Source of the DNA: Schistosoma mansoni
Taxonomy: Eukaryota; Platyhelminthes; Trematoda; Strigeidida; Schistosomatidae
Assembly: GCF_000237925.1 (NCBI RefSeq)
Contig: NC_031498.1
Location: 13,679,906-13,743,905 of the forward strand
Direction: 5' to 3'
DNA: 64,000 nt
Both the position numbers and the translations under genes were made by a program. This document shows, one piece after another, positions 36,001-46,700 of this stretch (the stretch's first letter is position 1; each line of letters starts with the position of its first letter). The notes under the pieces were generated by a model, which ran no database searches, was not told where the DNA came from, and saw only the letters and a list, made by a program, of their open reading frames with translations.

Positions 36001-39000
36001 CCAAAAAGTCAATAGAAATTGAATCAATACAAGTAAAACAATGTAATATAAGAAAAAAACTGGTTAGATTATGAAGTATTGGGAAGTTTAGAAAACAATT
36101 TATATGCGTGTCAGGATGATAGGCTTAGAGAAGGATTTTATTGGTCGACTGATTACATCAATTAAGGGATTAAATTTAAAAGGTCAAAACAGAGAACTCT
36201 AACACGTCTATCATTTCTATTGATTGAATTAATAAAATAATCGGCTAATGATATAGAATAGCCTGTGGTAAGAAAACACTTAGGTACAACACGATGAATT
36301 CACGGTCATTTTTTAACTAAATAACTTACTAAGCTCATTTAATGTTAATTAACTCGTAATTCAGATTGTTTATTGTTTCAGTGAAATCACGAACTGATCA
36401 ATGTTAGGCCACTATTGGAAAAGTGGAAGCACTCGACTGCCGTTTCATACTAGTATGGGACGACTCAACAGTACGCATCCACGATCCCGCACGCGGGACT
36501 CGAACACAAGACTCTCGGTCTTGCACCTGAGCACTTAACCTACAAGACCACTAGGTCAGCATCCAACGGAGTTGATATCTAACTTGAAAACATTGAAATG
36601 ACTCCTAATTAGCGATATTGTAATTTAATGGTAAAGTAAATATTTGTGTGCAAGCTTTTGAAAGATACTTATATGAAGTAGGTTTGGAACCTGTGATTCA
36701 GTGGTTGAATGTTAGAATTCTTTAGTCACCAATCCAGTGCTGTGTTTTTAACTCTAGTGATTGATGTTTAACATTGCAGGTGAATTTTACGATGATCAAA
36801 TAGGTTGTTGACAGTACGTTTACACAAGAAATTTATTAAACGAAAAGTAAATAAAACTTACTTCACCATTGTAAGTAATCAAAGGTGAAATTTCAATTAA
36901 AGGCTTGTCATGAACACTATCTACGTGTCCATTCCCATTAGACGTAGAACTATCATTTACTAGTATTGCACCAGCATTTTCTGCTAAGCGAGTATGATAA
37001 TTAAGTAAATCAAGTCGCGCTGTTTTAGGACAATCCTTAATTGTACCTGGTCCATTCTTAAGCGGAGAAAATTGTTCATCTCTAGGAACTTCCCATATAA
37101 AAAATCGTCTTGATGAGAGTAGAAAAACAGAATGAAAACGAGAACTAAGCAGCTTAAGTTTATACAATAAAAATGTTCAAATTAAATATTAAGTTTATTT
37201 AACAAGCAAGTGTAATTAATGATCGTTAAGGTATCAAGGTTTATCACTACAGGAAAAGCCTCAGTAAAATGGGATTCAGAACCAAAGATAGTAAGGAGCC
37301 GATGTTCTGCCCAAATGAGATCAAAAGGAAGACACTTGCTGAAATAAAAAATACGCTAGATATTCGTTGATGTTATGAGATGTCGGAAATGAACTTAACA
37401 CATTTGGGAATCTTAATAGAACAGAAAAAAGCAAGAGAAACGCAAGTATACCTCGATTCGTTAAATACAATCAAGTTTGAGTAACATTGTACCATTGTTA
37501 ATACTTCTAAACCAATTTCTGGAATTCGAAAATCACATAAGAAGGTTTACATCTCACAAAGGATCACGGCAACTTAGGGGAATTTTATTGACGAATATTA
37601 TATTACATTGATAACCTCTTCTGTTAGAGAACCAAGTAAAAAATTACATTAAATAAGAGAGTGAGCTAGACAGGAGTAGAAGTAACAGCCATATAGAGAA
37701 AAATGTCGATTTGAGCAAAGGATACATTCGAAATCAGAACTAGATTTTGTCGTTTGCACACAAAACGGCTAGCAATAGCTTTGGACTTTATTCTTCACGG
37801 CGCATAAAGATATCCTAACTGGTTACGTTAAAAGTTGTCACCGTGGTGACATTATTCTTCATTGAAAAAAGTCTACAGATTATGCAATGTTTAACGTATC
37901 ACATGGATGAGTGAGCACTGAAACATACTGGCAACTGGAATAGCAGTAACATACATCTGAATTTTCCAGGGTTTGAATTTACTTCACGTACGGTGGACGG
38001 AACTTACAATATTAGATACGAGTAGCTGTTCTGACAATAGTTTGCTGCTAACCGTCCCTTGTTCCTATATGGAACTCAATAAACCCAAATGTTTTGATTT
38101 CAAGCAGAAACAAGTAGTGATGTATTTGGTCTTTACTCATTAGCATATAAAACAACACCTCGCAGTAACAAGGAACCAGTCAATGGAAATAGTAACACAT
38201 AAAAATAAGCAGGAATAGCACAAGTATCCTGGAAACATACGGGAGACAGCTAGGAAAAGATTGTCTTGGTTTTCTAACATGCTTCATTTTTATTAATATG
38301 ACGGGATGAAAAGGTATAATTACGTTCTTTTACACGTTATGATTTTTGTCCAATCTTACTTCTGTTTAATTAAATGTGATAATTAATCAGTGTAGTGTTT
38401 GTTTTGTCTTGTTTTCCAGTATGATATTTTATTCCGTATAACATTAATTTGTTTGAGTGTGATGTTTGTTCATGCACGATATCTTTGTATAAGGCCAACA
38501 TGAACTATGCTCAGAATGAGAAGTAGCATGTCAGTCAGTCAGCTACAACGTAGGACCAGGCACATATATGTATCAAGGTTTAAGGGAAGACAAAGAGTAT
38601 ATACACCTACGCCAATGTGATCGATTCTGAGCCATGTCACCTAGCATGTGATTCGTTATAACTCTAGGTATTTTCCATACATGTGATTTCATCCCAATTA
38701 GTTATCAAAATGGGTTTACAATAAATATATATTATCGAGTACATTTTCGACTAGGGTTATCGTAGCGTTTCCAATTTAATAAATCTTTATTTGTACTAGT
38801 CTTTGTGTTCTTACTTGCGCGTCGTGGGAAATTGAAGTGGTTCCTCGTTTTACAAGTATAGGGGACAATCGGTTCCGACATGAAAATTAGCGACGACCAG
38901 ATAGAACAATCGGGAAAAAGATTAAATTCTTTCTTAGTTAATCTAAGCAGATTAAATTATGTTAATAGGACCTAGTCTAGAGAGAGCTCGAAGTTGCTTG

Positions 39001-41652
39001 TGTCATTTTGATCACATATCCGTAAAACGAGGAATCCCGACATAGATGTCCCAGTAACATCTAATCAATCCGATCAGTGGTATTATTCGATGAATGACAC
39101 TTCATTCATACCACAAACTATTTTTAATTATTGGCATAACTGATTAAATACTAAATCGTATGATATATCGCTGGGAAAACTTCTACAATCAATATGAGCA
39201 CATGCGGAACCTATAAGTCAGGCGTAAAATGGTCTTGACAATAAACTAAATAACATAGGTCTACGACTCATAAGCTGTAGCCCTTAAAATCAGCAACAAA
39301 GATATTCAAACCCCTACAAATAAGTAACAAACAGTTTCCTCAGACAATTCACAGTCTAAGACTTAAATAAATGATAAGGTGAACTAACAAGAATATGTAG
39401 TACAATTGGAAAAAAAGAATATAGACGAAAGTAATGACGTACTTAGCAAATGGAAAAACATCGAATGCGAATTTTTCAAATTTGATTGCATTCGGTTTTT
39501 GAGGGACAATCAATTCTCCTGTTTGCAAATCTATACAAGTAACTTTCTTTTGAGCTCGATGATAGCGCATTTTCATTTGTATATCATCCTGACAAACGCG
39601 TTCCAAAAATGATCTCGTTGTGAAATGTACACAAATATTGCCATGGCTATAAACTAAACGACTGGTTTCACTATCATTTGGATTGTGTGCATTATTATGA
39701 GAGTCATATTGGTTTACACGTAAGGATGCTGTAACGGGAGATATCTCACTATATTCTACGACCTAATATTAATATGAAGTTAAAACCATTAAAGTTTTGT
39801 AAAAACATAAAACCTCTAGTGAAAATCAAAAATAAAAATCATACAGATGAAAACTAAAGTGATATAAAATAGCGCTTCTCTTTTAAAAATTGCTACTGTT
39901 AAATCTTAGGTTCGACGTGTTAAGGTTAGGATAGAGTTTTTGATTTGACTGGTGTACTGCCATGAACAAAAGAATAATTAAATGCAAATACAGCAATGTT
40001 TAGTAGACCAGTTGGTGAATTTCCACTCTTTAAGTAGATTAGAATGCAGAAACACCACGTGTGTATAAGATTTGAATTGAAATGATCAGATTCTCAAAGA
40101 GTGAGACTGTAAAAGATAGTGTGTATGAAACAAAGTTTACCACGTCAAATGAAGACAAATTACAATGATTTAATTTTCTCCACTTCAAAAACTAAGAACT
40201 CATTAATAGAACAAATTTCCACTGATCTAACAGAAATACTGATTTAAAGTAGAGAAATAACTGGTGAGAAAACTTACTAATAAACCATTCAATCGCTTCT
40301 AAATGCAAGAAAGCTTCAATAAAAGGACTGGTCTGCTTATTCTTCGGATATGTTCGTGAAAACCGGGACAATGAGTGACTAAAACCATTCTAATGGGACA
40401 AAGTTAAAGCTGTTTTAGAGTCTTTATGAGAACAGAGAGAACTTAAATCATGCCCCGAAATCGAAAAATCCCATTAAATCGTTGAAGTGCTTAAAAAGCT
40501 TAATACATGAGGTAGAAGAAACGTGAATCGATCTAATGATAAATGATGAATCCAACAGAGACAATAATCAATTTTTCAAAATTATGTTTACGTGACCCGA
40601 TATTATTATAAGAGGTGAAAACAATACTATCAACTGGATAACAGGACAGATTACCTGATATTGACCATCCACTACTCCAACAACTCCAAGCGGTTCTTCT
40701 GGGTCTAGCTTCTGAACGACTTCCGCAGCACAATCTGCATTATTTTCGACGCAGTATCCAATAAAGTGGAGATCAGGTACCTTTACCAGAATATTATCAA
40801 CACAATAAATTTGGACATATTCGATTCCTCTTAATTTCATATCATCGAGAATACCACGTTCTTTAAGAGCCCTGTACAAACCACCGTTTCCATCTAGTTA
40901 AAAAGTAAGATAGGTATATTTATTACTAGCATAAATGCGTAAATAAATATATACACTTTCGCTGTATTCGTCAGATGGTACAGGTGAAAGCACACAATGG
41001 AAATAACAAGAACACTTTCTTATTGAGTAGAAATACTGTTTTTCTTTTAATTTAAGAAAAGTAGAGGTCAGTCAGCTGCAAAGTGGTATTGAGTGTTGGT
41101 GAAAGTATGAAGGCGGTTATCATTTCCCGGTTGTCCACACCGTGGAAGGGTTCTTCTAGAGGTACCTGGAAAGGAAATTGGGTTAGAGTTGGTCTTAGTG
41201 ACCTGAGAGAGTGACCGCAGTGCCAAAAAGACAACTGCTTGGAGCCGGTCACACACAACCATTTTGTGGGTAATTTCTATGTTAGCTGCGTATGTGTTGA
41301 GACCTTACCGCCGGAGGCAGATGTCCGTGAGATAAGGCAAGATGTGCATTTTTAGGGTCGACCTTTTCTAACTCCACCCTTTCTTTGTGGGAAGGCAGAA
41401 TCGCTGTTATGCTGGTTGTTTGAAGGAAAAACTTCCCTGCCACCACACCTCTGTACGGTCAGTAGTACGACTTCGCCCTTGGACGTTGGGTTTGGTGCTT
41501 TTAGTCTTACCGTTCTTTAACCGATCTGTCTGACATGGCAGGACCTTGAGGAATGATCGTTCCGACCAGTATAGCCTGGTTGGTTCATCATGATAGGCGA
41601 ACCCAATCACCACACCAAGGTAGCAGCAACGGTCGGGAAGAAAAGTAGTAAC

Positions 41653-41699
<47 letters not shown>

Positions 41700-42642
41700 G
41701 CATTTGCTGATGTCTTAATTAACAGAGGTCTACATTTTCGGCTGGTAGAACAACAATGTTAATAATTAATAGTATCAATTTCTACTTATTGATTAAAGCT
41801 TTTTGGCGTTTGATTTCAAACCATTGAATAATCAACATACATGACTACATTTAAACATGTTGACCATGATAATATTTAGTAAACTCACTAGTTGTATACC
41901 ATTATTATTCTAGCTAGAAAGAATGTGTACATTTTTTATATTATCAGTGATTATTATTTACTCAAGTAACTTTACTCAATTCATACTTTCATTTGAGAAA
42001 TTGTATTAAGCAGTTTTTTCTAGTATAAAGGTACTAAATATAACAGTTGAGTGTAAACAATATGATAAATCTTTAAGTATACAGCATGGAATCTAAACAG
42101 TGAAACAATCGCCAATAGTTTAGTAGAAAAATGAAGAAACTGATTGAATACAATATATGGCTGCATTCCCTAAAGTGACAAAGATCTATTTTATATGCTC
42201 ATAAACTTATCTAGATAGTAAACTCAAACTAAACAAACAGTGAAGGACTCAACGTGATTACTCAACACATAGTATTAGCAAGCAGAAATATATGATGTAC
42301 ATCACTGTGGTTGAAATTCAACACTGCCCAATGTAAATGCCGTTGTACGACAAAACGCAGAAACTTAGTTTTTTTATCTTTGGGAAATTCTTTGTGTCAT
42401 TTCAGTCAACATGAAGTGATTGGAATCTTACCTGGAGCTGATGTTAGTTTAGACTTAGTTTGCAACAGGATTCTTCCATCTACAGAAAAGGCCGGAAGAG
42501 TGTATTGTTCAAAAAATACTATGTTATCACAATTATGTCCAAAATAATTAGATGATTCAAAGAACTGTACAGTTGTTTCTTTTGTGTGCTCAGAAGTCAT
42601 AATATACCTAAATAAGAATAAAAATCTGGTCGTGAGTTTGTA

Positions 42643-42689
<47 letters not shown>

Positions 42690-45600
42690 TACTGGTTACC
42701 GGATAGTGGTTAAAACCATGGGTATCTATTTTAATGAACAGATTGTAATGTGAATACAGGTCCAGGTGATTTGACATTGTGTGCAACATTTCTTGATGCT
42801 AAGTAATTGAAACTCCAATTTGATCAGCGCAAAGGTATAGGAAAGGTAAGCTACACAGTGATCAGTTGGTGTGAAAGTTGTAGTCCTACAGAAGATCGAT
42901 CGCAAACCGAATAGCCCAGTAGTATCGTATCTAACTGTGACACCATTTGATGCGGGTTCGAATTAGATGCAAAGCATCAGTTCCACCTAAGCTTCCAAAT
43001 ACGCTTTAGTGACGAGTGCAAAGTATGTCCGTTGTTTCCTGCTGATTGTGTCCAACCACTATGCATTGATATATCTTCTCCTGGTCAGGAGTGAAGATTT
43101 GATCAATTCACCTACGAGCCGAATAAAAATCTACAAATCAGTCCTTCACAAGTTTTGTGTCCTTCACAAAGTATGATTAAATTAAAATTTTAAGATGAAA
43201 CTGGTAGCAGATTTATGGTGCGATCATTATCAACTGCTTTACATAGAAACCTCAAGATGGTTAAGACAATCGCTTGATTTTAGTACGATGGAACACTTTG
43301 TATGACAAATCATTTCTAATCCAACCAAATCTTTGATTATAAATTTTCATTCACTTTTTAAAACGGATAGAGATAAGTCATCTGAACCTGACGAAGTACG
43401 ACACATAGAAGTTGCATTTCCTTATGGATGACCACGTCATTAGAAAGATCAGTGGACTCTGTCCAAGGAGCATAGGACAGTAATACGGATGAAGTTGTTA
43501 CGATAACAGAACAGTTGAGTTGTCCCTTAAAATGCTTACGTTAAAGTTTGATCTGTCCTTGAATGTTAATAAATGGAATGGGATCATTTTTATGAATCGT
43601 TTTATTGATGTGAGACATTTCGCTGGCAGTGGCTTAAAAGACTTCATACAGCTTTTGATAGTTTCCAAATGCAGCTCCTGTTTCCGACTCTCAAGAACGA
43701 TTTAACTACCAGATCCCACGGTATTGTGAGATTATGCGAAAGTGACTTACAAGCATCGCTATATTTAGGATCTGCAGGAACAAGATCAAATGGAACCGAG
43801 AAAATAATGTTTATAAATGGGATGTCTTGCAGAACAGTACAAATCTCCTAAATGCAGCCATTGCTTATCGATACTTTCCAGCGAGTCAATCCATCCTCCA
43901 ACCCAGATCCACTTGATATTTAATTAAAACTGGGAGTGTAAGCAAACTACGTCAAGTAGTTTAGGATAACAAATCTGTTAACCGCCAGGATGAAAAGTGA
44001 GGTGGATGTACGCCAGAGCGTGGTCAGAATTCAAATAGACGCGTTAAAGAGAGTAGACTTGTACATATCCAATTAATCGATAGCTGGTTGCGAAATGACC
44101 CGTTTGCGTCCAGATTTGAGGCTTATAGGAAAGAAATGAAGTAGAAAATAGATTCTTATTTCTGAGGCTTAGTGCATCAGCTGAGTGGTTCGTTATTTGA
44201 CTTTTCTTATTGGTAACTATTACACGTGTGAGGACAGTAGTATTCTTTGGGTGCACAAAATATAACACTTAGTTTTCTTCAGATCACCCTTCGACCTAAA
44301 TGTGTAATCGACGAAACAGTAGATTAATGCCAAGAAATCCAAATCCCTGATAACCTCAGTCAAAAGACGTTTGTACCCTCCTCGTCTTCTTAGGATTCTG
44401 TGACAAATTCGCACTGGTGTTTTCGAAGCGAGATTATTGACTCCTCTAGGTGAACCCTCACTATCTATAGACCCAGTTTGGGCCCCAGATGTTCAGTTTC
44501 ATTCTCACTATTATAGAAACACTACCACTGTGAAGGTAGTGAGTAGTTCTTCCCTAGAGGAGGCTGAAAACGTGCGACCATATGAGAGGATTTTGAAAGG
44601 GAGATCATATTCTTTCAACTCACAACCATATCAATCAAATTTCAGTGTTATTACTGGTTTTCCCAATAGAAATTTTTATTGCAGTACATCTAGATATACG
44701 TTCGAGTAACAGATAACTATCGAGTTTAACAAAGATGTTACTCACCAAGTTATCGAAGGAGTTTTACCAAACTTTTCTTTACACATTTGACAAACACGAT
44801 GAAGACGCTCGGCTTGAAGTTGATATAATGAACGACCTGATGGTAAATTTGGTTTATACAACCCTTTGGGATAGGAAACACCAAGTCGTGTCCCTTGACC
44901 ACCCGCTAACAGTAGAACCGCCACTTTATTTTCATTGACTGCCCGCAAACCTTGAAATATCACGTTGAGCGACGAAATAGTAACTTACCAATACTGAAAT
45001 AGCGTTCCAGCAAGCGAGGTTGTGAAGTGCGCAATTCCGACAGAGATTTACATATTTTTGAATCAGGTGGCAAGAGTTTGTCATCGATTCCGGAAGAGCG
45101 ATTTGGAGGAGTCTGTTATAAGAAACAACGATTATCTTTGTTGTAAACTGGTTTTTTAATGCAATACCATGTTTCGTTACATACAAAACATACTACAAAA
45201 AGTGCATAATTTGATATTCTCTTCGAGTTTCTATTGAAAATCATTAAGGGGAGTTAAGTTGTAACACAACACAATGATGGTCGGAAAGACATGAATTGTG
45301 GAAAGAAAACAACCAGATAAACAACTGAGTATCTTCCCGTGAAACAACGAATAATACGTCAGTAGTCACTTACCAAATAGGAATGTAACTGAAATACTGA
45401 TAACACTTCATAATACTTAAAATTTAGATCTGACAAATCAGTAGTTGTAGACTATCAATCAGAAAAAGACGGGATAAAGCAAACGTTTTTATATTTACTG
45501 ACTTCCTAGAGTTTATTTAAGCAATTTTTCGAGTAACGTCACGATTTCAAATAAAGATACTACTCAACAGACCAAAGTTATTTTATAGATCGAAAATCAG

Positions 45601-46369
45601 TGTCTAATCATGTATATGTACGCCCTTATGTATTATATTAGACAATCTAGAAAGCAGAAAGTGAGTAGCTTTAAAAATAAATCTGTATTACATAAATGAT
45701 GTGAACTGCAAAACAGTAATTGACACTGAAACCACATAAGTGGAGACTTCCGATGAGTTTAGGACACCAGTAGCTTTTAGATAAATTGAACTATAATAAA
45801 GTGATAGGAACTACGACTTGAAATAATTTTTTTCTCTAAAGTGAACAGTCAAGGTTTCCTTAAAGGTCCTAAATAATGTTGAGAACTTTGAGTAAAGATG
45901 ATGACGTAGTCCCATTTGGGACTACAGTAAGGAACGAATGAAGAACTTTGGTTTGGAACAATCAAAACATTGCTATAACATACTGACAAGAATTATTTTA
46001 GTGTAGATTATCCTTGAAAAAGGAAATAACTGTCTTATCGACCGAATTTTCAGGGATTGCAATCCCTCCAGCAACCTTCTACCATGGGGTCCACATATTG
46101 ACTTGCAATTGCAGATGACATAGCACTGTTTGATGAAAAGGCTGATAAACTACGGTCTTTTGGTAGCAAAATAATGACTCATTCACACTTTTTAATCGTT
46201 GATACAACTACAAAAGACTTACATTGAATATGCGACCGAGAGCAGGAAAATTTATCTTTGAAATATCATTGAGGATTTCAGATTGCTCATTAGCATTGAG
46301 CTCATTCCAGAAAGTAAATAAATGATCCTGTCCATGAAGCGGGATATTAATCACAGGTACGTCAGACAT
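32933..46369 (-). CDS. UAP1: UDP-N-acetylhexosamine pyrophosphorylase (522 aa, 8 exons)
   Basis: This cytosolic enzyme forms UDP-GlcNAc (and UDP-GalNAc) from UTP and the sugar-1-phosphate, the last step of the hexosamine pathway. I assembled it by eye. The exons, in coding order, are 46369-46223, 45112-44989, 44950-44746, 42607-42432, 40893-40655, 39762-39443, 37108-36862 and 33043-32933. Each intron has GT-AG ends, phases agree throughout, and the total is 522 residues plus a stop, equal to the human length as I recall it. Conserved parts are the nucleotide loop [10 protein letters not shown] (105-114) with PKG, a YIMTS block, [29 protein letters not shown], the substrate-binding [11 protein letters not shown] (390-400), EFSPLKN-like [15 protein letters not shown] and a C-terminal GENL...LKG. 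The start Met at 46369 fits the family N-terminus; a Met ten codons upstream is possible. No frame damage was seen. Confidence 0.93.
33998..35400 (-). mobile_element. Penelope-like retroelement, decayed, in UAP1 intron 7
   Basis: Minus-strand coding blocks in order are an N-terminal region with [19 protein letters not shown] and [12 protein letters not shown] (35400-34837), RT motifs [14 protein letters not shown] and ASPLGPL (34814-34470), the catalytic YVDD within [10 protein letters not shown] with HLSFLDIVI (34483-34268), and a thumb region with [11 protein letters not shown] (34201-33998). This order is diagnostic of Penelope-like RT (Cercyon-type elements are known in S. mansoni). The frame is interrupted several times, so it looks inactive. 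No GIY-YIG endonuclease is visible after the RT. It lies in the same orientation as UAP1 inside its last and largest intron (3.8 kb). Confidence 0.85.
35530..35690 (+). repeat. Dispersed repeat G, copy 1
   Basis: It matches 63885-63985 in direct orientation (CAGATTGTT..AAATG.ATTGCG, then TCTTATTACA-like). It flanks the 5' side of the Penelope-like element, so it may be part of that family's terminal region. Confidence 0.5.
36420..36565 (-). repeat. SINE family S1, antisense copy in UAP1 intron 7
   Basis: On the minus strand it shows a tRNA-like head with box A TGACCTAGTGG and box B GTGTTCGAGTCCC, followed by CGCGTGCGGG and the GAGTCGTCCCATACTAG tail. It is the best preserved S1 copy in the window. 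It lies between UAP1 exons 7 and 8, in sense with the gene. Confidence 0.75.
36862..37108 (-). CDS. UAP1: UAP1 exon 7
   Basis: [19 protein letters not shown], then [19 protein letters not shown] and [14 protein letters not shown]. The acceptor is TCATCAAG and the donor GTAAGT, in phase 0. A Ser/Asn/Gly-rich loop ([12 protein letters not shown]) precedes the last conserved strand. Confidence 0.94.
38372..38890 (+). repeat. Dispersed repeat F copy 2 and adjoining repeat-like DNA (UAP1 intron 6)
   Basis: 38372-38490 is nearly identical to 23850-23985. The following 38510-38890 contains a CAGTCAGTCAGCTACAACGT motif that I associate with interspersed fluke repeats. It has no coding content. Confidence 0.5.
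39443..39762 (-). CDS. UAP1: UAP1 exon 6
   Basis: [12 protein letters not shown] opens the exon. A longer Asn/His-rich insert (about residues 315-327) replaces a shorter loop in the human enzyme. Then come [18 protein letters not shown], a KKV...DLQTG block and [15 protein letters not shown]. It ends in phase 2 with a GTACGT donor. Confidence 0.93.
40655..40893 (-). CDS. UAP1: UAP1 exon 5
   Basis: It begins [14 protein letters not shown] and includes [20 protein letters not shown] and the ADCAAEVV block. It ends at DGQYQ in phase 0, and the donor is GTAATC. Confidence 0.94.
41060..41650. repeat. GC-richer repeat-like segment in UAP1 intron 4
   Basis: Its base composition is clearly richer in G+C than the surroundings. 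It ends in a long AT microsatellite (41655-41696). Frames on the minus strand reach 98 codons but show no domain. It looks like the non-coding end of an inserted element; the family was not identified. Confidence 0.4.
41655..41696. repeat. (AT)n microsatellite
   Basis: About 21 AT units are read directly, in UAP1 intron 4. Confidence 0.95.
42432..42607 (-). CDS. UAP1: UAP1 exon 4
   Basis: [16 protein letters not shown], then [19 protein letters not shown] and SAP, matching the uridine/sugar-binding domain. The acceptor is TTATTTAG and the donor GTAAGA, in phase 1. Confidence 0.93.
42642..42689. repeat. Compound (AT)n(AG)n microsatellite
   Basis: About 14 AT units followed by about 10 AG units, starting some 35 bases upstream of UAP1 exon 4 on the coding strand. 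In the transcript it reads as a CT-rich then AT tract, so length changes here could affect the nearby 3' splice site. Confidence 0.92.
42880..43110 (+). repeat. Third SINE-like repeat in UAP1 intron 3
   Basis: It has a tRNA-like profile, with AGCCCAGTAGTATCG (box A-like) near 42918 and GCGGGTTCGAATTAG (box B) near 42953. The rest is not similar to S1 or S2. One copy only was seen. Confidence 0.45.
43900..44700. other. Unassigned part of UAP1 intron 3
   Basis: A 90-codon plus-strand frame (44437-44709, Ser/Tyr/Asn-rich) has no recognised domain. Its composition is less AT-rich than the rest of the intron, so it may be an inserted repeat. Confidence 0.3.
44746..44950 (-). CDS. UAP1: UAP1 exon 3 (nucleotide-binding loop)
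   Basis: It carries [18 protein letters not shown] and [10 protein letters not shown], the signature of the UDP-sugar pyrophosphorylase fold. It ends in phase 2 within the Trp codon before Tyr-Ile-Met-Thr-Ser. Confidence 0.95.
44951..44988 (-). other. UAP1: 38-nt mini-intron 2 of UAP1
   Basis: It starts GTAAGT and ends TTTCAAG. Removing it joins SI-G to [18 protein letters not shown], as the family requires. It is not a multiple of three, so retention would shift the frame. Very short introns near the 5' end of genes are known in schistosomes. Confidence 0.88.
44989..45112 (-). CDS. UAP1: UAP1 exon 2 (residues 50-91)
   Basis: The frame [19 protein letters not shown] then [16 protein letters not shown] fits the variable linker before the nucleotide-binding loop. 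The acceptor is TATAACAG and the donor GTAAGT, in phase 1. An overlapping 84-codon frame here is a wrong-frame shadow. Confidence 0.85.
46223..46369 (-). CDS. UAP1: UAP1 exon 1 (residues 1-49)
   Basis: It encodes [20 protein letters not shown] and WNEL, aligning with the family's GQEHLLRFWNEL segment. It ends in phase 0 before donor GTAAGT. Confidence 0.88.
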
Positions 46370-46399
46370 CCCAAATTGTACGCAGAATGACCTACACAA

Positions 46400-46700
46400 A
46401 TTGAATTGCGACCATTTAAAGTGGTCAAATAAAACAAATGTTTTCTACTTTAACATTTGCTTGAAATATTGTCTCCTTTTTTGATATCATTGTTTCTCTG
46501 ATTTAAGTATGTAGTGGAAACATGAACCTAAACTTTTATTCTTAATTGGATATTTATTTATACTGATTGGTTTAGAGAGGAAAAAAGTGGAAGTTATGTT
46601 TCTTGACATGCAACTACCTTGAACTCTGGCTACGACGGACGAAAGCAACAATTTTAAAATGGTGCACAATCATTACGACTCTTAGGATGCCTCAGCAAAT
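46400..46700 (-). promoter_or_regulatory. Putative UAP1 promoter region
   Basis: The DNA just upstream of exon 1. No defined promoter element or trans-splice acceptor could be called. Confidence 0.25.

Noticed and set aside
44932-45186. 84-codon minus-strand frame over UAP1 exon 2
   Set aside because: The correct exon 2 frame is a different one, which gives the family linker and matching splice phases.
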